Source: Cymodocea nodosa
Taxonomy: Eukaryota; Streptophyta; Magnoliopsida; Alismatales; Cymodoceaceae
Direction of reading: 5' to 3'
Length of the DNA stretch: 64,000 nt
NCBI GenBank assembly: GCA_036874045.1
Contig: CM072343.1
Coordinates: 14,466,001 to 14,530,000, forward strand
Made by a program: the position numbers and the translations under genes. Of the stretch, positions 34,144-43,720 are shown piece after piece (within the stretch, counting starts at the first letter, position 1; each line of letters begins with the position of its first letter). The notes beneath the pieces were generated by a model, which had not been told where the DNA came from, ran no database searches, and worked only from the letters and a program-made list of their open reading frames with translations.

Positions 34144-36411
34144 ATGGTCTCCAAATTCTACAAAGGTCGTGGCAGAGGAAAAGGCAAAAGCAGAAGAGAT
34201 GCAAAAGGAAAAGAAATAGAGAATGATGAAGTTCCACATACTTGGTTCAAGAAAATACTTCGTGTCAATAGAAGGTTAGCTGAAATTTATAAAGATTACT
34301 TCTTTCCTCAAGATATATTAGATGAAGTTAGACAAGAACTTCAACATACTGATGCAAATATTACATACATGGGTATTCGTAGTAAATTTGATAGAGAATA
34401 CAGAATGAAATGTGTTGAGATTGCATTTTTGGAACAGTATGCAAAATATTTGGAAAAAGATGTAGGTTCATCAAATAGAACTCCTCAAACTCCTATAAAC
34501 GGTACAAGATTACATGCATTTAAGGAAGAGCATGAATTAGCAATCCCTACTCCTTTATATTCAAAACAAGTAGAATCAGATATTGCTGTAGACAAAACAA
34601 AAGTTGACAGTCTTCGAAAGGCCGTTGCAATAGAAAGTGCCTTAGAAGAATTAAAGTAGAAAACTTTTATGGAGCAATTTCAGAAGAAAACAACAATACT
34701 TGAAAAGGAGAAACAAAACTGGTATAGAAGAAGGAAAGTCAGAAAAATTATGTCTAAGGAAACAAAGTCTATTGAAAAAGGAAAATCAGATGAAAATTTA
34801 TTTCCAAAGGACAATGTATGTCTAGACATTGTTCCTTATTGTGCATCTGATAAACTCATCAGTTCTGAGCACACTGAAACAGATGAAGATAATGAGACTT
34901 TATTTTCCCTTGCTAGAAAGCTTTAGAAGAAATACAAGTCAAATATGAGCTCAAGTTTTTCTATTAGTACAAGTCCTGATGATGTAGAAATTAACAAATC
35001 AGAGCATCAGGCACTTCACATTGAACAAGTTATTACATATATAATTGACAATGTTGAAGAAGTAACTAGTTCACAGGCTGAATTGTCTGGAGTAGCAGAT
35101 ATTGAAAATGTTAAGACTCTACAAGAGTTAAAAGTTAACCAACCTTCTTCAGAATCTATAGAAGCAGAGTCTGAGAATTCACAGCATGAATCAATGGAAT
35201 TATCTGTTGAACAAAATGAACAATTACAGACAGATACACCGGTTGTAGAATTTGTGGAAAAATTGAACTCTGAACATTCTATAGAGATTGAACAGATAAA
35301 TGTTGAGCATATTGACAATGTTCCTAACACTGTTGAAGCTGAAGAATCAAGCTTACCTAAGCAGCTTCATGATAATATTTTGGAAGAGGAACAACATAAC
35401 ATTCATTTTGAAGATGAGGTTCCTGAAGATGAATTAAACTCTGAATCACAGCTTCAGGTATCACCCTCTTTGTATACAATATTAAAAATTCAAGGTAATG
35501 CAATTCATTTTAGATCTGAAGAAGCATTGCAGAAATACAATAATCTGATTACATGTCAGATTCTACATGCTCGTCCAATAAAATTCAAAAATTTGATGGA
35601 AATAAGAGATCTGTTTGAGTTTCAAGGCCTCATTAAATTCTTGCCAGTAGGAACGAAATGGAAGCAATACACAGAGTTTATTGCAGCTTTTTATAGCAAT
35701 CTAGTCAAGAATGGAAATTTTCTGAAAACTCAAATAAATGAACAGGAGTTTATATTGTCTCCTGAGTTAATTTTTGAAGTTTTAGGATTAAAGAATGAAG
35801 GTGTTGTTGTTACCAACAGATTTGACATGATTAGACAACTGGAATGGAACATTCAGTCCTTATCAAAAATTCCAGATGTATATTCTGAAATGAGATTAAT
35901 GGAAAATCTAAATGCAAAGGCAAGGTTTATTGCAAATATATTGCATGCCAATTTATTTCAAAGAGTTGGACACAATTTGGAAGTCAGCTGAAGCTGTTTA
36001 TATGCAACTTATGACTTGCTGAATAGAATTCAAATAAATTGGTTTGATGTATTTATGTCTCAACTACAGCATATGAGTTCAAAGTTATTTTATGGTGATG
36101 TTGTATATAGAATCCTTGCAAACCGATTGACTTTATCTAACTAGCCCTCTGAAACTAAAGGTATGAGAGCATTTAGTGTCAAAGATTTGCAAAAATTCCA
36201 GGCCATGCATAAACCTCAACGACAACAACAACAACAACCTGTTACAGACTGTATAAAACAACAACAACAAAGTTATTCAGTTCAAGCAGAACAGCAAACC
36301 CAGCTACCTCCTGACTTAGATACAATGCTTAACGACATCAGAAATGATATTAGGCATCTAGGAGATAAAATATGTAATGCTATAAGTGATATACTTAGGA
36401 GGGGTCGATAA
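34144..36411 (+). pseudogene. Extra sense ORF downstream of pol in element F
   Basis: The ATG at 34144 opens a Lys/Arg/Gly-rich N-terminus (MVSKFYKGRGRGKGKSRRDA). Next comes a helical block (HTWFKKILRVNRRLAEIYKD, MGIRSKFDREYRMKC), then an acidic Ser/Glu/Asn-rich linker (about 34945-35450). A globular block (35460-36150) includes TKWKQYTEFIAAFYSNL and FILSPELIFEVLGL. A Gln-rich stretch (36210-36300) and a short helical tail ending near 36411 complete it. The FYSNL and SPE-x-I-x2-VLGL wording resembles the putative plant transposon protein domain known from plant retroelements. No signal peptide or membrane segment is visible, so it does not look like an envelope protein. It occupies the env position of SIRE elements. 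It is broken, and its function is unknown. Confidence 0.72.
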
Positions 36412-36826
36412 CTGTTTTTGTTTGTTTCTGAATACAAAATGTAATGTTTGTATTACTTGTTTGATTCATTGAACAATACATTTTTCTGTAAATGTGTTCA
36501 ATTATTATTCTTGTTTATAGAAATCGTTGTTGTAATTCTCTTATATATATATATATTCTCTGTAATTATCTTTTTGATTAATGACAAAAAGGGGGAGAAA
36601 TATTATAAAAAGATGATTATGATCTTAATTGCATATATATATTATAAAAGGAGATGCTATTTAAATGGTTATTGACAGATGATAATTAGAAAACTAATAC
36701 TTATATAATTATTGACATCTGAGAGTTTTAGTTCTAAGAGGTAAAATTTACACAAACAATAGAAATAAGCTTAAGTGAACTTAAGTCAACAAACAAGTTT
36801 GTTGAATTAAAAGTTAACTCAACAAA
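36412..36826 (+). other. 3' non-coding region of element F with polypurine tract
   Basis: A TA run lies at 36541-36555. The polypurine tract ACAAAAAGGGGGAGAAA lies at about 36584-36600, the SIRE form also seen in element G. The 226 bp after it are AT-rich and hold the AACAAATAAGTTACG transition into family B LTR sequence near 36827. Confidence 0.65.
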
Positions 36827-38143
36827 TAAGTTACGAATGTTGTATTGTATCACGTGAGGTACACATGTTTAACTCGTTAAGTTAACATAACTAAACGCGT
36901 TGAGTTGCTGTATTGAACACTAAGGCAACGCGTTAGGTTAGCGTTATAAACTTAAGTTGTTATTTTTGCACGTGATAAAATTCTTATTATAAAAACATTT
37001 GTTTATTACTGAATCGGTGAGTTAAAGTTTTTTCGAAGACTTACAATCGTAACTATCCGAAAGGTAACTTAAGTCATGTTTTCAGGTCTTGACATGTGTC
37101 TCACTAGTTTTATCATATAAAGAGTTTTTCGGTGACTTACATCCATAACTTTCCAAAACTTAAACTATTTTCGGTGAGTTATCGTTTAACCTTCCGAAAG
37201 AAAGGTTAAGCTGGTTCGTTGAGATAGCATAACACCATGGACTTAGTTCATTGAGTTAGTTACAGTACTTGTCACGTGAAATGGCACATGGTGAACTCGT
37301 TAAGTTCGAAACGTTAAGTTATATATATATACTTGTGTTACTCGTTTAGTTAACATTAAAGTAACGACTTCTTATTACACTAATGATAAACTTTTGGACG
37401 AGAAAGTTTATTTTGCAGGAAAATTTTCAGAGATCCAAGACTGATGATTAAAGGAAATTCGAAATATAAACGTGGGTTGCAATGTGTGTGTTTCGATGAA
37501 GGAAAAAGAAAAGACGTGGAGAAGTGGAAAATTGGTAGTGATTAAACGTGGAGGATATGCATGAAATGAAGATACAATATAAAAGGCATAGAGTTCTCAT
37601 TGATCAAACCATCCTTGCACTGAAAAAGAAAAATCTTTTCAATGATCAAACCATCCCTGCACACCAAAAGAAAAATCTTTTTCAGGGATCAAAAACACCT
37701 TCTCGGGGAAAATCTCTTAAGTGGATGAAAATTCAGTGAAGCAGAAATGGTCAAATTTATGTCACTGAAGATTTGAAGTATTAGAAGAAAGCAAATTCGG
37801 TGAAGCAGAGAAAGACAAGATATTCGTCACTAAAGAATTGCTGCAGAAGAAAAAGAAGAAGAAGAAAGATCTCAAACAGGGAGAAATGTTTTAAATTCCG
37901 CAAATTAATTTTCTCTGTTTGTTGTTATGAAATTGTTTAGATGATACATGGTATCGAGATATAATTGCATCTACAATTTCTGAGGAGAATTGAATTGTAT
38001 ATTGTAATTGAAACCTTGAATAAAAATGATTTTATGAAAACAATGTCTCGACTTGTTTTTGAGTTTTAAAGTTTCAATTATATTTCAGAAAATAGTAAAG
38101 ATACACAATTCACCCCCCTCTTGTGTAGCCATACGATCCTACA
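36827..38143 (+). repeat. 3' LTR sequence of element F (family B, long subfamily)
   Basis: From GTTACGAATGTTGTATTG to GATCCTACA at 38143. It has the long-subfamily block at 37015-37210 with CGTAACTATCCGAAAG and CATAACTTTCCAAAAC arms, ACATGTGTCTC, and TTCGTTGAG words. A TATAAAAGG box lies at 37578-37586. The CACCCCCCTCTTGTGTAGCC block precedes the end. Confidence 0.87.
37578..37586 (+). promoter_or_regulatory. TATA box in the family B LTR of F
   Basis: TATAAAAGG lies about 560 bp before the LTR end. It is conserved in the other family B copies (near 22579 and 49008), with a decayed form in the solo LTR near 17436. Confidence 0.7.
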
Positions 38144-38148
38144 TAGCT

Positions 38149-40484
38149 GAAACTCCACAACAAAATGGAGTTGTTGAAAGGATGAACAAGACCTTGAATG
38201 AACGAGCAAGATGCATGAGACTACATGCAGGTTTTCCTAAAACATTTTGGGCAGAAGATATTAATACAACTGCTTATCTAATAAATAGAGGACCATCCAT
38301 CCCAAAGGGGCTTAAGAACCCTAAAGAGTTGTGGACCGGGAAAGAGGTCAACTATGCTCACTTGAAAGTCTTTGGATCTAAGTCATTTGTCCACTTGAAT
38401 AGTGACAAAAGAGACAAGTTGGATTCAAAATCACAGAAATGTTTTTTCATTGGCTATGGTAAGGATTATTTTGATTGCAGATTCTAGGTAGAAGAAACCA
38501 AGAAAATAATCCGTGCAAAAGATGTCATATTCATTGAATCCAAGATGTTTAAGCACAAAGAAAGTGCAGAAGAATAGCAGTTAGAGCTTTAGTCTAGAAG
38601 TACTGTTGAGATCACTCTAGATAATGATTTTGAACAACCTTAGAAGGAACCTGTAGAAGAAATTCAGCTTCCAAAGGCTGAACATCAAGAACATCTAGAT
38701 GACCAAGAAGATGAAGTTGTCACTAGACAACTTAAAAGATCTAGAAGGGTTTCTAGACAACCAAAAAGGTATGTACTATTATTCAATTATCTGTTATTGA
38801 CAGATGATGGTGAACCTGAAACATATCAGGAAGCAATCTATGCAAGTGACGCACACAAATGAGAGTTAGCAATGAAAGAAGAAATGAGATCCCTAGAGAA
38901 GAATAATACTTAGGAGCTAACTTCTTTACTAGAAGGAAAGAAAATCCTAGGAAACAAGTGGGCGTTCAAGATGAAAGAACAGCTAGATGGCAATAAGAAA
39001 TATAAAGTCAAACTTGTCGTCAAGGATTTTCAGCAAATTCAAGATATAGACTATACAGAAGTATTCTCTCCTGTTGTGAAGATGAATACTATTAGAATAG
39101 TCTTAAGCATTGTTGCTGCAAGAAATTTACTCTTGGAGCAAATGGATGTAAAGACAGCATTCCTACATGGTGACTTGCAAGAAGAACTTTACATGATGCA
39201 GCCAGAAGGATTTGCAGTCACTGGCAAGAAAAGAAAGATAGTTTGTAGATTGCTGAAAAGTCTGTATGGTTTGAAGCAAGCACCACGACAATTGTACAAG
39301 AGATTTGATACCTTTATCTATACCCTAGGCTTCAAAAGATGTGATATAGACTATTGGTACTACATAAAACTGCTAGATGATTGCTTCATTATTTTACTGA
39401 TTTATGTAGATGATATGTTAATTGCTTGTTCCAGTATGGAATAGATTAACCAATTGAAGAGACAACTGTCAAAAGAATTTGACATGAAGGATATGGGAGA
39501 AGCCAAGAAAATCTTGGATATGAGAATTATTTGAGATAGAGTGGCAGGCACTTTGAGATTAAATCAGAAGAAGTATTTAGAAAAGGTACTAAGGAGATTT
39601 AATATCTCAAATGAGAGGAAGACTGAACTACCTCTCGGACCCTACTTCATGTTGTCTAAAGATTAGTCAGCTAAGATTGAAGAAGAAAGGACAAGAATGT
39701 CTAGAATACCATATACTTCAGTAGTGGGAAGTTTAATGTATGCCATGATATGCACAAGACCTGATATATCTCATGCAGTAGGAGTGGTCAGTAGATATAT
39801 GGTAGAACCAGGAGCTGAGCATTGGTCTGCAGTACTGTGGATACTTAGATATCTCAGATATTCCCTAGATGTAGATCTGAATTTCAAGAAAGGACTAGTT
39901 GAATTGATTAACTACTGTGATGCTGATTTAGGAAGAGAGTTGGACAAAAGCAGAAGTACTTCAGGTTATGTTTTCTGCATAGGAAGTACTGCAATTAGCT
40001 GGAGATCTAAGCTGCAAAGTATTGTTGCACTCTCGACCATAGAAGCTGAATTTGTTGCAGTAGTAGAGGCAGCTAAAGAAAGAATCTAGCTAGAGAATGT
40101 ACTAGTCGAATTAGAGCACAAACAGAACAAAAGCATTCTATTCTGCAATAATCAAAGTGCAATTTATTTAGCTAAGAATCTGAAGTTCCATTCAAGATCC
40201 AAGCATATGAGAATGAGATTTCATTTCATAAGGGAAGAGATAAAGCAAAATAGGTTAAATCTTCAGGAGATTGCTGGATTTGAAAATGCATCAGATATGC
40301 TAACCAAAGTTCTGAATCTGCAGAAATTAAGGCTATATATGGCCTTATTTGGTCTCATGAAAAACTAAAAAAAGAAGGAGATGAAGAGTTGATGATTATT
40401 TGAGTAGCTGTTGCAATAATTTGTAAGCTGAGTGTAGAGATTGATTTTTCTTTCGATCATTGGGACAAACTCCAAGTGGAAGAT
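38149..40484 (+). pseudogene. Integrase second half, RT and RNase H of element C
   Basis: After the TAGCT repeat the integrase core resumes with TPQQNGVVERMNKTLNERAR, which holds the catalytic Glu, followed by LKVFGSKSFVHLNSD. An acidic linker leads to RT ([49 protein letters not shown] near 39405). RNase H shows DADLGRELDKSRSTSGYVF and ALSTIEAEFVAV. The polypurine tract CCAAGTGGAAGAT lies at about 40472-40484. This is a Tork-like set. It is a broken fossil. Confidence 0.87.
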
Positions 40485-40636
40485 TGTTAGGGCAAGTAGT
40501 ACAAGTGTGGAGTATGCCACAAGAAGTCTAGGTTCAATCAGAAGCTTGTTAACAGTAAGTATCCGGCAATTTTATATTTTCGGTAGGTTGCAGACTTAAG
40601 TATCTGAAAATAAAGGTTCAGTCGGAGGCTTTGAGT

Positions 40637-41170
40637 TAACTATCCGAAAGTCAAAAGATTTCGGAGAGTTACTAGCTGTAACTATCTGAAATGACTTAAA
40701 GGACACTTAAGTGGACGTTCGGATAGTTATGAAGCTAAGTATCCGAAAGTCAAACACTTAAGTTGATCTTCGGATAGTTAAGAAGCCAAGTATCCGTAAA
40801 GCAATGACTTAAGTGGATCTTCAAATAGTTAGGCAGTAACTATCCGAAGTTCATAAGTTTTCGGAAGGTTATCGGCAGAACCTTCTGAAATGCCTGAAAA
40901 GACACTTAAGTGAGTTTTCGGATAGTTAAGATGTAACTATCCAAAAGACATGCAATTTTCAAAGAGTTATCAGCAGAACCTTCCGAAAGGATAGAGAGAG
41001 AGAAGTAAGTGACTTTTCGGACAGTTAAGTCAGTAATTGTCCGAAATATCGAATCTCTCCAAACAGTTAGCCTCGAAATACCGAATCTCTTCAAATAGTT
41101 AGCTTGCTACAGTACCGCCCGTTCAGAAAGAAGTTTCTCTTCGGATAGTTAAGTCTATAACTATCCGAAA
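40637..41170 (+). repeat. Array of about nine hairpins of the YTCGNNNAGTTA class
   Basis: Left arms such as TTCGGAGAGTTA (40660), TTCGGATAGTTA (40718, 40769, 40917, 41140), TTCGGAAGGTTA (40859) and TTCGGACAGTTA (41016) are each followed after 5-9 bases by a near-complementary arm. Examples are TAACTATCCGAAA (41158), GAACCTTCTGAAA (40878) and TAATTGTCCGAAA (41033). Where the left arm changes the right arm usually changes with it. Short CTTAAGTG spacers separate several units. Confidence 0.85.
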
Positions 41171-41295
41171 TGTTGCAGATTTCAGAAAAATAAGAAGATA
41201 AGGCTCCGATAATAAGAGTCTCTTCTCTGAAGCATTATTTCTCTACTGTAATGGCTTGTATGTAATTAAAGATTTATAAACCTTAAGTTGGGTAG

Positions 41296-41303
41296 TATAT
41301 AAA
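41296..41303 (+). promoter_or_regulatory. TATA box in the 3' LTR of element C
   Basis: TATATAAA lies about 130 bp after the hairpin array ends and about 220 bp before the inferred LTR end, which places the array in U3, upstream of transcription start. Confidence 0.6.
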
Positions 41304-41525
41304 CCTTTATGATGTTGTAAAACATTGCGGTTGATTGTGTCGAAGCTCATAAAGGAACCCTTAACTCTCTATGGACGTAGGCTATTGCTGAACCACGTAA
41401 ATCTTGTTTCTTCTTTGTATTATTTCTTCCCTTACTCTTCACTCCTAGCTTCGGTGAGTTTAAAGCTGAGTGTTTTAGTATTGTGCCATAGAAGGTTAAC
41501 TGAATGATCCATTCCATCTATAACA

Positions 41526-42178
41526 GTTAGGTCATAACTCAACGGACTAAGTTCGTTGAGTTAAGTAATAACTCTACGGTACTACTAACTATAATTAAAC
41601 TTTCATTTTTTATGTTTTCTTTTTTCTATATTTTTCTACTTACTATCTTATACGTAGTGGTTAATAATTATGCTACTTCATTCAGCTTCCCTCCCATAGG
41701 AGGTATTAATTTCATTAACAGTTCAGTTCAAAGGGTTAAGTACTGCTTGCATTGATAGTCCTCTAGTAGGTCTAACTTCTATTGATTCCTTCTATCAAAG
41801 GGTTATATTTCTATTCATATTTTGATTAGCAGCACTTCCAAATACATGATCTAGATGATTGTTTAATTGTTGAATTATTTTTTCTAATTTCTCTATTCTA
41901 GATCCTTGTTCAATTAATGCTTCATAACTTATGTTTTTGTCATTTATATTTTCTCCTCCCAAGAAATTATTATTTCTCCAAGATAAATTCGGGTGATTTC
42001 TCCAATTAGGGTTATAAGAATTTTCAAAGTTATCTTTTCGATTTCTAGCATAAATAATATCTAAGTGATTAATATTTGCATTCTTTTCTGCTAGTTTTTG
42101 ATTTAATGATAACTCCTCTATTTTTTTTATTAACTCGATTAATCTAACTTCAAGCATAGTGTTTGAATCTATTTCATG
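41526..42178 (-). pseudogene. Athila-type remnant Y, gag C-terminal part
   Basis: On the minus strand NPNWRNHPNLSWRNNNF is the strongly conserved C-terminal gag wording of Athila elements, with a coiled-coil-like ALIEQGSRIEKLEKIIQQLN stretch after it. The reading region fades near 41700. The stretch 41526-41700 holds ACTCAACGGACT and TTCGTTGAGTTA words and no coding signal. The TCATG repeat at 42174-42178 marks the insertion of element G, and the other side of Y lies at 60096-60895. It is a fossil. Confidence 0.78.
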
Positions 42179-43448
42179 TGTAGGATCGTAGTATTACAAG
42201 AGGGGGGGGTGAATTGTGTCTTTAATAATTAAAATTACCAATAGATAAAACAAGAGTACAAAACAGTCGTAAATAAAACTCTAATCTTTATATACTTTAA
42301 AGAAAGAATTTACAATCTCTTTTCAACTCAATTCCCTTCTTGTCGGTTCTGATACAATAAAGTCCGATATACAATTCAAAAAGAAAATAAAATCTTTATT
42401 CTAAGATAATTTTGAATTGTATAAAACCTAATCTTTATGCACGTAGCTCTTTTTCCTTCTTTTAACTTCTGTATCTCTTCTTCTCTAGTTGTCAAATTTC
42501 CAAACTTCTTGAGTTGCAGCTCTTTTTCTGAAATTGCTTGGAATTCCGAACTTCTTCTAATCTTGAAGAATTTTTCTGGATTTGAATAAGATTGAATATT
42601 CAGACTTGATATTTGAGATTGTGATGATTGTAATGCAGCTTGTACCCTCTATTTATAGTAGTCGAACTATGACTTCACGTTCAGCATGTTCATCAACTTA
42701 ATCCATAATCCATAATCTCATGTACTAATTTCAAATTCAAATTATCCACGATTTCCACTATCTTTTTGAATTTCCACTATGTCCACTGTTTATTTTGAAT
42801 TTCCACTATATTATTTTGAATGTCCGTTATCTCCATAATTATCTTGAATTTCTACGATTTCATATCGTAGATCCACCGAAAATTTAACTTCCTGGAGATT
42901 TGTAGAATATCTTCTAAGTCACCACTTTAGTCGAACACTTATCCTTTAAATCTTGTAAAAACTCGAACACTTATCTATAACTCTTCAAGTTCTTGCACCT
43001 ACAAAACACATGACTAAATAAGAAAACTTATCTGTTCGCTAGCCATTTTATAAAACTCGAATAGTTATCTATCCATGCATATAAAAACTCGAACAGTTAT
43101 TTAACTCTTCGATTTTTCATTACCGAATGCACATGAAAAACACGTGAAAACTTAAAACATTAAAAATACACGTGTAGATAACTTAACTATATGAGTTTTT
43201 TAACATAACTCTTCGACTAAATCGAAGCGTTAACTATCTGAAAGTTTAACTATCTAAAGCTTAACTATCCAAAAACTTTAACTATCCGAAAATCTTAACT
43301 ATCCAAGAGTTAACTATCCGAAATTTTAAATGAAACTTTTCGATAACTTGTCAACATTTAATTACGTGACTATTATACTTAGAAAAATTTATTTAGACTT
43401 ATTTATAAACTTTAATGAAATATTCATCATCAAAAAAAATTCCTAACA
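42179..43448 (-). repeat. 3' LTR of element G (family C)
   Basis: This 1270-bp LTR is read from 43448 (TGTTAGGAATTTTTTTTG) to 42179 (GATCCTACA). CTCGAACAGTTA and TAACTCTTCGA words lie at 43010-43110, and TAACTATCCGAAA-type words at 43220-43330. Its partner is 58854-60095 and its relative is 13216-14406. Confidence 0.9.
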
Positions 43449-43466
43449 ATCTCCCCCTTTTTGATG
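43449..43466 (-). other. Polypurine tract of element G
   Basis: On the minus strand CATCAAAAAGGGGGAGAT lies directly before the TG of the 3' LTR. This is the SIRE-type polypurine tract, also seen at 36584-36600 in element F. A second GGGGGAG copy lies near 43503. Confidence 0.82.
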
Positions 43467-43720
43467 ATGTCAAATCCTAATAAGTCAAATAATCTTTCTT
43501 CTCCCCCTTTTTGGCATTATAAAAATGTAAATAATATGTAAGGAAGAAAAAATATGCTAAGTATATATTTTTCAAAAAGAAATTTTTAAGCATGCATAAC
43601 TTACTCGTGGATAATAAAAATTGTTTTAAACAAGAATTGTTGAAAACAAGTATATGACATTAAATTTTCTAAACAGTTTATATAATTTTCGTAACAAATT
43701 ACAATGAATAAATCATGTAA
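43467..43720 (-). other. Non-coding spacer between extra ORF and 3' LTR of G
   Basis: This is AT-rich sequence with no recognised gene. A second polypurine-like AAAAAGGGGGAGAAG (minus strand) lies near 43500-43513. Confidence 0.5.

Larger units (their letters stand above)
29724..38143 (+). mobile_element. Copia element F, SIRE-type with extra ORF, nested in C (fossil)
   Basis: This 8420-bp insertion is flanked by a perfect 5-bp target duplication TAGCT (29719-29723 and 38144-38148). Family B LTR sequence lies at both ends (29724-30393 and 36827-38143). In between are the integrase end, RT and RNase H (30394-32556), a non-coding post-pol region, the extra ORF (34144-36411) and a polypurine tract (36585-36600). 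It is broken, with about six coding interruptions. The overlapping parts of its two LTRs are similar but not identical. Confidence 0.9.
28384..41525 (+). mobile_element. Copia element C, Tork-like, split by element F (fossil)
   Basis: This copia element runs from within gag (28384) through protease, integrase, RT and RNase H to its 3' LTR (40485-41525). It is split by element F (29724-38143, target repeat TAGCT). The integrase reading region lies on both sides of that insertion. RNase H wording (STSGYVFCIGSTAISWRSKL) and the zinc knuckle are Tork-like. No 5' LTR is seen, because its left end abuts the Athila-type LTR. It is broken, with about eight coding interruptions besides the insertion. 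Confidence 0.87.
40485..41525 (+). repeat. 3' LTR of element C
   Basis: It begins TGTTAGGGCAAG directly after the polypurine tract and probably ends CATCTATAACA at 41525 (about 1041 bp). The end is inferred because no second LTR copy is present in the window. The first two thirds are a dense hairpin array, and TATATAAA at 41296-41303 is the likely TATA box. Confidence 0.72.

Noticed and set aside
34945-35991. Acidic open frame as an independent host gene
   Set aside because: It lies between RNase H and the 3' LTR of element F inside matching TAGCT repeats, has a relative in element G, and is only part of the larger extra ORF.
40637-41170. Regularly spaced short repeats resembling a CRISPR array
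   Set aside because: Repeats are degenerate, spacing is irregular, arms are self-complementary in pairs, and the array sits in a plant LTR between a polypurine tract and a TATA box.
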